DNA of 64,000 nt from Pseudomonas oryzihabitans (GCF_007665395.1 NZ_VDND01000007.1:62001-126000), one strand, 5' to 3'. Counted from the stretch's first letter, positions 40,031 to 48,313 are shown. Translations and numbers: made by a program. Notes: generated by a model not told the origin, from the letters alone.

Positions 40031-40056
40031 GTGGAAAACGGCGTAGCCTTTTCCAC
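40031..40056. repeat. Imperfect palindromic repeat, copy 1
   Basis: GTGGAAAA and TTTTCCAC flank a CGGCGTAGCC-type core. A nearly identical copy in the opposite orientation lies at 44053-44078, with one base difference. Intergenic, 3' of cysB. Confidence 0.7.
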
Positions 40057-40080
40057 TGGAGACTGCGCTGAAGGGGACAC

Positions 40081-40115
40081 CCTCACCCCAACCCTCTCCC
40101 GAGGGGAGAGGGGGC
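40081..40115. repeat. CCTCACCCC repeat with CTCTCCC/GGGAGAG palindrome, copy 1
   Basis: CCTCACCCCAACCCTCTCCC followed by GAGGGGAGAGGGG. Related copies lie at 44113-44147 (inverted) and 45440-45475. This is a common type of Pseudomonas extragenic repeat with unknown role, perhaps transcription termination. Confidence 0.7.
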
Positions 40116-40173
40116 TATCCGAGCAGGCATTCAGTCACGTCAGCCTCGGCGAAATCGCAACAAGCCGTCGTAC

Positions 40174-40212
40174 AGGAGCGGCCGCATCGGCGGACCGCCA
40201 TGGCCGCGATAG
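40174..40212. repeat. REP-like element, copy 1
   Basis: Contains AGGAGCGGCCGCATCGG and CGGACCGCCA; 27 consecutive bases are identical to a copy at 61439-61465. The GGAGCGGCC head and GGCCGCGAT tail are typical of Pseudomonas REP sequences. It abuts the 3' end of the LysR gene. Confidence 0.75.
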
Positions 40213-40217
40213 AGGTT

Positions 40218-41141
40218 TTACCCCGCCAACCGCCACTGCTCCAGCAACAGCTGCGCCGCGGCCGACAGCCCCGCGCCCTGGCGGACCAGCAATGAATAGG
40301 GTTCGTTGCGGGTGCGTTGCGCCACCGGCAGGCGCCTGAGCAAGCCGTGTCTTTCACCGAATTGGGCGATGTCGCTGGGCAGCATGGCGACCTGGTTGGC
40401 GTCTTCCTGCAGCAGCCCGAGCAGGGTGAAGGTCGAGGAGGTTTCCACCGGGTAGCGGGGGAACTCCAGGTCCGCCGCGCGGAATTCCCGTTCCAGGGTC
40501 AGGCGCATGGGCAGGTTGGCCGGATAGACGATCCAGCGGCTATCAGCCAGGTCGGCCAGGCTGACTGCCGCGGCGTGCGCCAGGGGATGCTGCGGATGAC
40601 AGACGATCTCCAGCCGTTCCTCGCGTACTTCCAGGCAATCGTAGGCATCCGGCCGGCGGCTGACGCTGCTGCGGCAGATGGCCAGTTCGATGCGGCCGGC
40701 GTCGAGCAGGTCGAGCAAGCGGACGCTGGTGTCTTCGATGATCTCGATGCCGAGCTGGGGTTGCGCCGCGCCCAGGCGGGACACCGCGGCGATCAGCCGG
40801 GGCACGGCGCCCATGATCACCCCCACCGCCAGGCGTCCCCCTTCGCCCTGGAGGATACCGAGCATCTCCTCGCGCAGATGGGCCAGGTCGCTCTCGATCA
40901 GCCGCGCATAGCGGATCACGCAGCGGCCCAGGTCGTTGGGTTGCAGGCCCTGGTGGGTGCGCAGGAAGAGGGTGGCGCCAAGCGTGCTCTCGATCTCGTG
41001 CAGCGCCTTGGTGGCGCCGGGCTGGGAGATGGCGATGCGCTCGGCGGCCTTGTGCAGCGAGCCCTCTTCGTCGAGGGCGATCAGCAGGCGCAGTTGGCGC
41101 AGCCGCAGGCGGGAGGCGATGGAGCCCAGGGATGGCAGCAT
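40218..41141 (-). CDS. LysR-family regulator of the arabinose cluster (GbpR/GguR-like)
   Basis: A 307-residue LysR protein. The N-terminus SRLRLRQLRLLIALDEEGSL and the helix-turn-helix KAAERIAISQPGATKALHEI resemble the GbpR/GguR group, which controls sugar and sugar-acid catabolism in proteobacteria. It is divergent from the AraD1/GguC-type gene, and the 102-nt gap carries a perfect palindrome and a matching distant half-site (41146-41231). The start ATG 41141 has no visible ribosome site and the palindrome begins 4 nt upstream, so the mRNA may have a very short leader. Likely activates the catabolic genes on sensing a pathway intermediate. Confidence 0.9.
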   Translation of the reverse strand: MLPSLGSIASRLRLRQLRLLIALDEEGSLHKAAERIAISQPGATKALHEIESTLGATLFLRTHQGLQPNDLGRCVIRYARLIESDLAHLREEMLGILQGEGGRLAVGVIMGAVPRLIAAVSRLGAAQPQLGIEIIEDTSVRLLDLLDAGRIELAICRSSVSRRPDAYDCLEVREERLEIVCHPQHPLAHAAAVSLADLADSRWIVYPANLPMRLTLEREFRAADLEFPRYPVETSSTFTLLGLLQEDANQVAMLPSDIAQFGERHGLLRRLPVAQRTRNEPYSLLVRQGAGLSAAAQLLLEQWRLAG

Positions 41142-41145
41142 GGGA

Positions 41146-41231
41146 ATAACCGTTGGTTATCGCGGGATAGGGAGCTCTCATTAGGCAGGCCCCGTGGCGC
41201 CGAGTAAAGTCCGCTCCAGGCGATAACCAAC
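41146..41231. promoter_or_regulatory. LysR-type operator pair
   Basis: ATAACC-GTT-GGTTAT (41146-41160) is a perfect palindrome. GTTGGTTATCG (41152-41162) recurs as its exact inverse, CGATAACCAAC, at 41221-41231, just before the ribosome site of the AraD1 gene. Strong site near the regulator start and second site near the target is the classic LysR recognition/activation layout. Confidence 0.7.
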
Positions 41232-41243
41232 AAGGAGAATGCC

Positions 41244-42239
41244 ATGCACCTGATTCAGTTCGAAGACCAACAGGGCCAGCGCCGCGTCGGCGTGGTCGAG
41301 CGCGGTGAGGTCCAGTTGGTCCGCGGCGCCACCAGCACCCGTACCCTGGCGCTGGCGGCCATCCGCGCTGGCGTTTCGCTGGAGTCCCAGGTGCAGTCGC
41401 TGGGCCTGGAGCCGGGCCCGGCCTACCGCGAGCTGCTGGCCAGCGGCCGCCTGTTGCCGCCGCTGGATCACGAGGATCCGGCCCACTGCCTGGTCACCGG
41501 GACCGGGCTGACCCATCTGGGCAGCGCCGCTACCCGCGACAAGATGCACCAGCAGAACAGCCAGGAAGAGGCCAAGCTGACCGACTCCATGCGCATGTTC
41601 AAATGGGGCGTGGAGGGCGGGCGACCCGCAGCGGGTACCGCCGGCGCCCAGCCGGAGTGGTTCTACAAGGGCGATGGCGGCATCCTGGTGCGTCCGGGTG
41701 CCGACATCCCGCTGCCCGAATTCGCCGAGGATGCCGGTGAAGAGCCCGAGCTGACCGGTCTCTATGTCATTGGCGACGACGGCCAGCCCTATCGCCTGGG
41801 TTACGCGGTGGGCAACGAATTCTCCGACCACGTGATGGAGCGCAAGAACTATCTCTACCTGGCCCATTCCAAGCTACGCTACTGCAGCTTCGGCCCGGCA
41901 CTGCGCACCGGTGAACTGCCGCGCCATCTGGTGGGCACCAGCCGGATCCGGCGCGGCGGCGAGGTGGTCTGGGAGAAGGAATTCCTGTCTGGCGAAGACA
42001 ACATGTGCCACAGCCTGGAGAACCTGGAGTTCCACCACTTCAAGTACGCGCAGTTCCTGCGGCCGGGCGATGTCCATGTACATTTCTTCGGCACGGCGAC
42101 GCTGTCCTTCGCCGATGGCGTGCGCGTCGCGCCGGGCGATCGATTCGAGATCGCGGTACCCGAATTCGGCGAACCCCTGAGCAATGGCGTCAAGGCCACT
42201 ACGGCGGCCTTCCAGCCCGGGCAGGTCCGGCAGCTCTGA
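41244..42239 (+). CDS. AraD1/GguC-type FAH-superfamily protein, probable 2-keto-3-deoxy-arabonate dehydratase
   Basis: A 331-residue protein of the fumarylacetoacetate hydrolase superfamily. The metal-binding and fold motifs are seen in GTGLTHLGSAATRDKM, QPEWFYKGDGGILVRPG, YVIGDDGQPYRLGYAVGNEF and SGEDNMCHSLENLEFHHF. It belongs to the AraD1/GguC group, commonly linked with sugar ABC importers. In this cluster no DapA-type dehydratase is present, so I infer that it converts L-2-keto-3-deoxyarabonate to 2-oxoglutarate semialdehyde, as XylX-like FAH enzymes do for the xylose acid. AAGGAGAATGCC precedes ATG 41244. Its product would be used by the next gene. Confidence 0.8.
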   Translation: MHLIQFEDQQGQRRVGVVERGEVQLVRGATSTRTLALAAIRAGVSLESQVQSLGLEPGPAYRELLASGRLLPPLDHEDPAHCLVTGTGLTHLGSAATRDKMHQQNSQEEAKLTDSMRMFKWGVEGGRPAAGTAGAQPEWFYKGDGGILVRPGADIPLPEFAEDAGEEPELTGLYVIGDDGQPYRLGYAVGNEFSDHVMERKNYLYLAHSKLRYCSFGPALRTGELPRHLVGTSRIRRGGEVVWEKEFLSGEDNMCHSLENLEFHHFKYAQFLRPGDVHVHFFGTATLSFADGVRVAPGDRFEIAVPEFGEPLSNGVKATTAAFQPGQVRQL

Positions 42240-42252
42240 TAGTTGTATGATG
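42237..42252. promoter_or_regulatory. Candidate shared operator element upstream of the semialdehyde dehydrogenase gene
   Basis: TGATAGTTGTATGATG (42237-42252) resembles TGATAGTATGATTGG upstream of araF (50994-51008). ATCATAC, the complement of GTATGAT, also lies just upstream of a GntR gene (52797-52803). A shared site for one of the two GntR proteins is possible. Confidence 0.35.
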
Positions 42253-42388
42253 ACTGCTGACTATGCCGGTGCTAGAGTGGGTGTCGCAGATGCCGGTCCG
42301 GACGCTCGCCTGCCGAGCGTCCCACCCTTTCGAAGACCCCTAATAGGGCGGTCTTCCCCGAACCCCTAGGTATAAGGAGTCGCGAACA

Positions 42389-43966
42389 ATGCAGATCCAA
42401 GGCAAGAACTACATCGGTGGCACTCGCAGTGGCGAGGGTGAGGTGCGGGTCTACAGCATCGACGCCACCACCGGCGAACAGCTGCCCTACGAATTCTTCC
42501 AGGCATCCCCGGCCGAGGTCGATGCCGCCGCCCGCGCCGCCGAGCAGGCTGCGCCGCTGTACCGCAAGCTGAGCGCCGAAAAACGCGCCACCTTCCTCGA
42601 CGCCATCGCCGACGAGCTGGATGCCCTGGGCGACGACTTCGTCCAGCTGGTCTGCCAGGAAACCGCGCTGCCGGCTGGCCGGATCCAGGGTGAGCGCGGC
42701 CGTACCAGCGGCCAGATGCGCCTGTTCGCCAAGGTGCTGCGCCGTGGAGACTTCCACGGGGCGCGCATCGATACCGCGCTGCCCGAGCGCAAGCCGCTGC
42801 CGCGTCCCGACCTGCGTCAGTACCGCATCGGCCTGGGTCCGGTCGCGGTGTTCGGTGCCAGCAACTTCCCGCTGGCCTTCTCCACCGCCGGTGGCGACAC
42901 CGCCGCGGCGCTGGCCGCCGGTTGCCCGGTGGTGTTCAAGGCCCACAGCGGCCACATGGTCACCGCCGAATACGTGGCCGACGCGGTGATCCGCGCCGCC
43001 GAGAAGACCGGCATGCCCAAGGGCGTGTTCAACATGATCTATGGCGGTGGCGTCGGTGAGCAGCTGGTCAAGCACCCGGCCATCCAGGCGGTGGGCTTCA
43101 CCGGCTCGCTGCGCGGCGGTCGCGCCCTGTGCGACATGGCCGCGGCCCGTCCGCAGCCCATCCCGGTGTTCGCTGAGATGTCCAGCATCAACCCGGTGGT
43201 GGTCCTGCCCGAGGCGCTGAAGGCCCGTGGCGACGCCATCACCGGCGAACTCGCGGCCTCCGTGGTCCTGGGTTGCGGCCAGTTCTGCACCAATCCGGGC
43301 CTGGTCATCGGCCTGCGTTCGCCCGAGTTCAGTGCCTTCCTCGAGCGCCTGGCGCGGGCCATGAACGAGCAGGGTCCGCAGACCATGCTCAACCCCGGGA
43401 CCCTGAAGAGCTACGAGAAGGGCGTCGCGGGGCTGCTGGCCCATTCCGGCGTGCAACACCTGGCGGGTGCCAACCAGGAAGGCAACCAGGCGCGTCCGCA
43501 GTTGTTCAAGGCTGACGTGAGTCTGCTGCTGGAAAACGACGAGCTGCTGCAGGAAGAGGTCTTCGGCCCCACCACCGTGGTGGTCGAGGTGGCCGACGAA
43601 GCCCAGCTGCACCAGGCGCTGCAAGGCCTGCACGGCCAGCTGACCGCGACCCTGCTGGCCGAGCCGGCCGATCTGCAACGCTTCGAGGCCATCATCGGCC
43701 TGCTGGAGCAGAAGGCCGGGCGCCTGTTGCTCAACGGCTATCCCACTGGCGTGGAAGTCTGCGACGCCATGGTCCACGGCGGTCCCTATCCGGCGACCTC
43801 CGACGCCCGCGGCACCTCGGTCGGTACCCTGGCCATCGACCGCTTCCTGCGCCCGGTGTGCTACCAGAACTACCCGGACGCCTTCCTCCCGGAAGCCCTG
43901 CAGAACGCCAACCCGCTGGGTATCCAGCGCCTGGTGAACGGCGAGAACACCAAGGCCGCGATCTGA
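42389..43966 (+). CDS. 2-oxoglutarate semialdehyde dehydrogenase (aldehyde dehydrogenase family)
   Basis: A 525-residue NAD(P)-dependent aldehyde dehydrogenase of the 2,5-dioxovalerate dehydrogenase type. The catalytic Cys is in LGCGQFCTNPGLV, the general-base Glu in VFAEMSSINPVVV and the cofactor Lys in VVFKAHSGH. The length (most aldehyde dehydrogenases are about 490) and the N-terminus MQIQGKNYIGGTRSGEGEV are typical of this subgroup. It is the final step of the non-phosphorylating pentose pathway, making 2-oxoglutarate. TAAGGAG lies 9 nt before ATG 42389, after a 149-nt gap that may hold a separate promoter. Confidence 0.93.
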   Translation: MQIQGKNYIGGTRSGEGEVRVYSIDATTGEQLPYEFFQASPAEVDAAARAAEQAAPLYRKLSAEKRATFLDAIADELDALGDDFVQLVCQETALPAGRIQGERGRTSGQMRLFAKVLRRGDFHGARIDTALPERKPLPRPDLRQYRIGLGPVAVFGASNFPLAFSTAGGDTAAALAAGCPVVFKAHSGHMVTAEYVADAVIRAAEKTGMPKGVFNMIYGGGVGEQLVKHPAIQAVGFTGSLRGGRALCDMAAARPQPIPVFAEMSSINPVVVLPEALKARGDAITGELAASVVLGCGQFCTNPGLVIGLRSPEFSAFLERLARAMNEQGPQTMLNPGTLKSYEKGVAGLLAHSGVQHLAGANQEGNQARPQLFKADVSLLLENDELLQEEVFGPTTVVVEVADEAQLHQALQGLHGQLTATLLAEPADLQRFEAIIGLLEQKAGRLLLNGYPTGVEVCDAMVHGGPYPATSDARGTSVGTLAIDRFLRPVCYQNYPDAFLPEALQNANPLGIQRLVNGENTKAAI

Positions 43967-43987
43967 TCGCGCTGCCTTGAGGTGGTG

Positions 43988-44020
43988 AAAGACCCGGCGT
44001 CGTGAGGCGCCGGGTCTTTT
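43988..44020 (+). terminator. Rho-independent terminator after the semialdehyde dehydrogenase gene
   Basis: AAAGACCCGGCG (43988-43999) pairs with CGCCGGGTCTTT (44008-44019) around an 8-nt loop, followed by TATT. Ends the rightward operon. Confidence 0.88.
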
Positions 44021-44052
44021 ATTGGGTGGTGGATGGGGAGGATGGGAGGCCA

Positions 44053-44078
44053 GTGGAAAAGGCTGCGCCGTTTTCCAC
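44053..44078. repeat. Imperfect palindromic repeat, copy 2
   Basis: GTGGAAAAGGCTGCGCCG followed by TTTTCCAC is the reverse complement of the repeat at 40031-40056 with one base difference. Confidence 0.7.
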
Positions 44079-44112
44079 GCTACTGAAGAGCTAAGAGCGC
44101 GTACCGGAACAA

Positions 44113-44147
44113 CCCCCTCTCCCTCTGGGAGAGGGCTGGGGTGAGGG
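44113..44147. repeat. CCTCACCCC-type repeat, copy 2 (inverted)
   Basis: CCCCCTCTCCCTCTGGGAGA then GGGCTGGGGTGAGGG; the reverse complement matches the repeat at 40081-40115 apart from a few changes in the palindrome loop. Confidence 0.7.
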
Positions 44148-44166
44148 AACCGCCATGCACCCGTCC

Positions 44167-44196
44167 AAAAGAAAGGCCGCTCCCGAGAGCGGCCTT
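44167..44196 (-). terminator. Rho-independent terminator after the mutarotase gene
   Basis: AAGGCCGCTC (44173-44182) pairs with GAGCGGCCTT (44187-44196) around CCGA; on the minus strand it is followed by TTCTTTT. Ends the leftward transcript that includes the mutarotase gene. Confidence 0.88.
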
Positions 44197-44215
44197 GCTT
44201 GCACTAGAAGCAGCC

Positions 44216-45364
44216 CTACTTGGCGGCGAACTTGAAGATCGTCGTCTGGGTGTAGGTCTGGCCGGGGTCCAGGCGGGTGGTGGGGAAGTTCGGCTGGTTG
44301 GGGGCGTCCGGGTAGTGCTGGGTTTCCAGGGTGAAGGCGCCCCAGTGGCCGTAGGTCTTGCCGGCCTTGCCCTTGATGTTTCCTTCCAGGAAGTTGCCGG
44401 TATAGAACTGCACGCCGGGCTCGGTGGTGTAGAGGGTCAGGGTGCGTCCCGAGGCCGGATCGCTCACCACGGCGGCGGCCTTCTGCAGGTCGCCAGCGGT
44501 GTTGAGCACCCAGTTGAAGTCATAGCCACCCTGCTTGGGTTCGGCGAATTTCAGCTGCTGGTTGTCGTCGGCGATGTGCTTGCCGATGGCGGTCGGCTTG
44601 CGGAAGTCAAGCGGGGTGCCGGCCACCGGGGGCAGTTCGCCGGTGGGGATCAGCTTGGCGGTCACCGGGGTGTAGGTGTCGGCGTTGAGCATCGCCACCT
44701 GCTTGAGCACGGTGCCGCTGCCGGCGCCGGCCAGGTTGAAGTAGCTGTGGTTGGTCAGGTTGAGCACCGTCGGCTTGTCGGTGGTGGCGCGGTACTTCAG
44801 GGTCAGCTGGTTGTGTTCGTCCAACTGGTAGGTCACCTGGGTGGTGAGGGTGCCGGGAAAGCCCATCTCGCCATCGGGAGAGACATAGCTCAGGGTCACG
44901 CCGACCCAGCCGTCGCCTTTGGCCGGCTCGGCCTTCCACACCTTGGTGTTGAAGCCCTGGGGCCCGCCGTGCAGGGCGTTGGTCTTGTCGTTCTGCGGGA
45001 TCTGGTAGCTCTTGCCGTCGAGGCTGAAGCGGCCCTCGGCGATGCGGTTGCCGAAGCGGCCGATGGTGGCGCCAAAGAACACCGTGGGGTTGTCGAGATA
45101 GCCCTGGACGTCGTCGAAGCCCAGTACCACGTCTTCGCCGTGGCCCTTGCGGTCGGGCACCTTGAGCGCCTGCAGCACGCCGCCGTAGGTGATAACGGTG
45201 GCCTGCATGCCGTGGCTGTTGGTGAGGACGTATTTCTCGATGGGCGTGCCGTCGGGCAGCTTGCCAAAGCTCGACTGCTGGCTGCTGAGGCCGGCTGCCT
45301 GGGCGGTGAGGGTGCTGATCATGAGTGACAGTCCAAGTCCGGTAAGGGCTAACGTGCGTTTCAT
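44216..45364 (-). CDS. Secreted aldose 1-epimerase (mutarotase)
   Basis: A 382-residue GalM-family mutarotase that equilibrates alpha and beta anomers of aldoses. The catalytic residues sit in NALHGGPQGF and LTNHSYFNLAG, and the base Glu in GAFTLETQHYPDAPNQ. Unlike cytoplasmic GalM, it starts with a signal peptide (MKRTLALTGLGLSLMISTLT...AQA), so it acts in the periplasm, where it would supply the sugar anomer bound by the AraF-type protein. The start ATG 45364 follows AAAAGGTGG; a GTG at 45373 is an alternative. It is the last gene of the leftward arabinose operon. Confidence 0.92.
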   Translation of the reverse strand: MKRTLALTGLGLSLMISTLTAQAAGLSSQQSSFGKLPDGTPIEKYVLTNSHGMQATVITYGGVLQALKVPDRKGHGEDVVLGFDDVQGYLDNPTVFFGATIGRFGNRIAEGRFSLDGKSYQIPQNDKTNALHGGPQGFNTKVWKAEPAKGDGWVGVTLSYVSPDGEMGFPGTLTTQVTYQLDEHNQLTLKYRATTDKPTVLNLTNHSYFNLAGAGSGTVLKQVAMLNADTYTPVTAKLIPTGELPPVAGTPLDFRKPTAIGKHIADDNQQLKFAEPKQGGYDFNWVLNTAGDLQKAAAVVSDPASGRTLTLYTTEPGVQFYTGNFLEGNIKGKAGKTYGHWGAFTLETQHYPDAPNQPNFPTTRLDPGQTYTQTTIFKFAAK

Positions 45365-45439
45365 CTCGACCACCTTTTCGGTTTGTTGTTGTGCAGGGGT
45401 GGGTCAGGCGACCCGGGAGCCGGAGGAGGGGCGGTGAAG

Positions 45440-45475
45440 CCCCTCACCCCAACCCTCTCCCGGAGGGAGAGGGAG
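45440..45475. repeat. CCTCACCCC-type repeat, copy 3
   Basis: CCCCTCACCCCAACCCTCTC then CCGGAGGGAGAGGGAG, in the same orientation as the copy at 40081-40115. It lies between the dehydratase and mutarotase genes, inside the operon. Confidence 0.7.
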
Positions 45476-45485
45476 TAGACGCCGA

Positions 45486-47225
45486 TCAGTGCGAGTGGCG
45501 GGGTACCTCGGCGCCGCGGCAGCCGACCAGGAAGTCGAAGTCGCAGCCTTCGTCGGCCTGGAGGACATGGTTGACGTAGAGGCGGCGATAACCGCCGGCC
45601 AGCAGCTGATCGGCCGGCGGTTGCCAGTCGGCCAGGCGCGCGGCCAGTTCCTCGTCGGGGATGTCCAGGTGCAGGCGGCCCGAGGCGCAGTCCAGTTCGA
45701 TCATGTCGCCTTCGCGGACCACCGCCAGCGGGCCACCGGCCGAGGCCTCGGGTGCCACGTGCAGCACCACGGTGCCATAGGCGGTGCCGCTCATGCGGGC
45801 GTCGGAGATGCGCACCATGTCGGTGATGCCCTTGGCCAGCAGCTTGGGCGGCAGGCCCATGTTGCCCACCTCGGCCATGCCCGGATAACCCTTGGGTCCG
45901 CAGTTCTTCAGCACCATCACGCAGGTCTCGTCGATGTCCAGGTCCGGGTCGACGATGCGGGCCTTGTAGTCTTCCAGATTCTCGAACACCACCGCGCGAC
46001 CGCGATGCTGCATCAGCGCCGCCGTGGCCGCGGAGGGCTTGAGTACCGCGCCCTTGGGCGCCAGGTTGCCGCGCAGCACGCAGATGCCACCGTCGGCGCG
46101 CAGGGGGTTGTCCAGGGCGCGGATGACCTCGTCGTCACCGTAGATGGGCGCCTCGGCGCAGTTGGCCCAGATACTCTTGCCGTTGGCGGTCAGGGCCTCG
46201 GGGTGTGGCAGCAGCTTGGCCTCGCCCATCCGCCTGATCACCGCCGGCAGGCCGCCGGCATAGTAGAACTCTTCCATCAGGAAGCGCCCGGAAGGCTGCA
46301 GGTCGACGAGGGTGGGGGTGCCGCGGCCGACCCGGGTCCAGTCGTCCAACTCCAGGTCCACGCCGATGCGTCCGGCGATGGCCTTGAGGTGGATCACCGC
46401 GTTGGTGGAACCGCCGATGGCGGCGTTGACGCGGATGGCGTTCTCGAAGGCCTCCTTGGTGAGGATCTTCGACAGCCGCAGGTCTTCCTCCACCATCTCA
46501 ACGATGCGCATGCCGGACAGGTGGGCCAGTACGTAGCGGCGCGAATCCACCGCCGGGATGGCGGCGTTGTGCGGCAGCGAGGTGCCCAGGGCTTCGGCCA
46601 TGCAGGCCATGGTGGAGGCGGTGCCCATGGTGTTGCAGGTCCCGGCCGAACGCGACATCCCGGCCTCGGCGGAGAGGAATTCGTTGAGGTCGATGGCGCC
46701 CGCCTTGTAGGCCTCGTGCATCTGCCAGACGATGGTGCCGGCGCCGATGTCGCGGCCGTGGTGCTTGCCGTTGAGCATGGGGCCACCGGTGACGACGATG
46801 GCCGGCACGTCGCAGCTGGCGGCGCCCATCAGCAGCGCCGGCGTGGTCTTGTCGCAGCCGGTGAGCAGCACCACGGCGTCCACCGGGTTGCCGCGGATGG
46901 CTTCTTCGACGTCCATGCTGGCCAGGTTGCGGGTCAGCATGGCGGTGGGCCTGAGGTTGGACTCGCCGTTGGAGAACACCGGGAATTCCACCGGGAAGCC
47001 ACCGGCTTCGTAGATGCCGCGCTTGACGTGCTCGGCGATCTTGCGGAAGTGGGCGTTGCAGGGGGTCAGCTCGGACCAGGTGTTGCAGATGCCGATGACC
47101 GGCTTGCCCTGGAATTCATGGTCCGGGATGCCCTGGTTCTTCATCCAGCTGCGGTACATGAAGCCGTTCTTGTCGTTGCTGCCAAACCACTGGGCGGAGC
47201 GGAGCGGGCGTCTGGGCGTGGTCAT
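45486..47225 (-). CDS. L-arabonate dehydratase (IlvD/EDD family)
   Basis: A 579-residue [2Fe-2S] dehydratase of the IlvD/EDD family that removes water from L-arabonate to give L-2-keto-3-deoxyarabonate. Cluster ligands are Cys56 (SELTPCNAH), Cys124 (LLTGCDKTTPA) and Cys197 (SAGTCNTMGTAS); their spacing, 68 and 73 residues, equals that I recall for the Rhizobium L-arabinonate dehydratase, also 579 residues. The proposed catalytic Ser is in DARMSGTAYGT. ATG 47225 is preceded by GAGGA. Context with the AraFGH importer favours arabonate over galactonate, although related acids may also be used. Confidence 0.92.
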   Translation of the reverse strand: MTTPRRPLRSAQWFGSNDKNGFMYRSWMKNQGIPDHEFQGKPVIGICNTWSELTPCNAHFRKIAEHVKRGIYEAGGFPVEFPVFSNGESNLRPTAMLTRNLASMDVEEAIRGNPVDAVVLLTGCDKTTPALLMGAASCDVPAIVVTGGPMLNGKHHGRDIGAGTIVWQMHEAYKAGAIDLNEFLSAEAGMSRSAGTCNTMGTASTMACMAEALGTSLPHNAAIPAVDSRRYVLAHLSGMRIVEMVEEDLRLSKILTKEAFENAIRVNAAIGGSTNAVIHLKAIAGRIGVDLELDDWTRVGRGTPTLVDLQPSGRFLMEEFYYAGGLPAVIRRMGEAKLLPHPEALTANGKSIWANCAEAPIYGDDEVIRALDNPLRADGGICVLRGNLAPKGAVLKPSAATAALMQHRGRAVVFENLEDYKARIVDPDLDIDETCVMVLKNCGPKGYPGMAEVGNMGLPPKLLAKGITDMVRISDARMSGTAYGTVVLHVAPEASAGGPLAVVREGDMIELDCASGRLHLDIPDEELAARLADWQPPADQLLAGGYRRLYVNHVLQADEGCDFDFLVGCRGAEVPRHSH

Positions 47226-47307
47226 TGTTTGGTCCTCGGGCATTTCACGGGCAAAGCGGTCCCCGGCACGGCGCGCCTGGCGCCGCGGGGGAGGGCAGAG
47301 TCTGGGT

Positions 47308-48276
47308 TTAGCGCTGCTTGAAGCGGTCGATCACCACCGCCAGCAGCAGGATGGTTCCGCGGATGACGTACTGGTAGAAGGTGTCGATGTTCTTCAGGTT
47401 CATGGCGTTCTCGATGATCGCCAGGATCAGCACGCCGGCGATCACGTGGCGGATCATGCCGATGCCGCCGGCCAGGGAGACCCCGCCCAGCACGCAGGCG
47501 GAGATCACCGTCAGTTCGAAGCCCTGGCCGATCATCGGCTGGCCGGAGGTCATGCGCGAGGCCAGCACCACGCCGGCCAGGGCGCCGATGACCCCGTGCA
47601 TGGCGAAGATGACGATCTTGGTGCGGTCGACGTGGACGCCGGCCAGCAGCGCCGCTTCCTCGTTGCCGCCGATGGCCATGGTGTTGCGGCCGAAGGTGGT
47701 GTAGTTGAGCAGCCAGCCGAAGAACAGGATGCACAGCAGGGTGATGACGATGGGTACCGGCAGGCCGAACAGCTGGCCGTTGCCGAACACGAAGAACTGC
47801 TCCTGGGAGACGCCCACGGCCTTGCCGTCGGAGAAGATGTAGCCCAGGCCGCGCACGATCTGCATGGTCGCGAGCGTGGTGATCAGGGCGTTGATCTTCA
47901 GCTTGGCGATCACCAGGCCGTTGATCAGGCCCACCACCAGGCCCATGGCCAGGGCGGCGGCGACGCCGAGGAAGACGCTGTCGAAGTCGCGCATCACCAC
48001 CGCCGCCACGACGCCGGCGCAGGCGATGACCGAGCCCACCGAGAGGTCGAAGTGGCCGGACGCCAGGCAGAACAGCATGGTGCAGGCGGCGATCCCTACG
48101 GTGGAGATCGCCAGGCCCAGGCCGCGCATGTTCAGCGGCGAGAGGAAGTTCTGCACGAACAGCGCGCAGAGGACGAAGATGACCACGGCGGCCAGCATCA
48201 TGGCCCAGTCGTCGAGGAAGCGCCGGCTGTCGAAGCCGCGGCGCGGTGGGGTCAGGCTGTGGGGTTGGGCGGACAT
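47308..48276 (-). CDS. araH: L-arabinose ABC transporter permease AraH
   Basis: A 322-residue permease of the CUT2 sugar family (BPD_transp_2), with eight to ten transmembrane helices from residue about 25. The motif GHFDLSVGSVIACAGVVAA is the usual helix-3 region and GGVSLAGGIGMIRHVIAGVL the conserved cytoplasmic loop that contacts the ATPase. Start ATG 48276 (MSAQPHSLTPPRRG) with AGAGG upstream; a longer in-frame start is unlikely. It follows araG by 37 nt and forms the membrane channel for AraF-bound sugar. Confidence 0.94.
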   Translation of the reverse strand: MSAQPHSLTPPRRGFDSRRFLDDWAMMLAAVVIFVLCALFVQNFLSPLNMRGLGLAISTVGIAACTMLFCLASGHFDLSVGSVIACAGVVAAVVMRDFDSVFLGVAAALAMGLVVGLINGLVIAKLKINALITTLATMQIVRGLGYIFSDGKAVGVSQEQFFVFGNGQLFGLPVPIVITLLCILFFGWLLNYTTFGRNTMAIGGNEEAALLAGVHVDRTKIVIFAMHGVIGALAGVVLASRMTSGQPMIGQGFELTVISACVLGGVSLAGGIGMIRHVIAGVLILAIIENAMNLKNIDTFYQYVIRGTILLLAVVIDRFKQR

Positions 48277-48313
48277 GGACTGGACCTCTGTTCTTGTCTT
48301 GTTGGCAGGCCGT

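Noticed and set aside
40031-44147. Composite mobile element bounded by inverted repeats around the LysR-AraD1-dehydrogenase genes
   Set aside because: The repeats are inverted singly but their order is not mirrored, there is no transposase or target duplication, and a third copy of one repeat lies outside.
45489-47321. A 610-codon open frame on the + strand
   Set aside because: Antisense of the arabonate dehydratase gene; no domain and the biased composition of a shadow frame.
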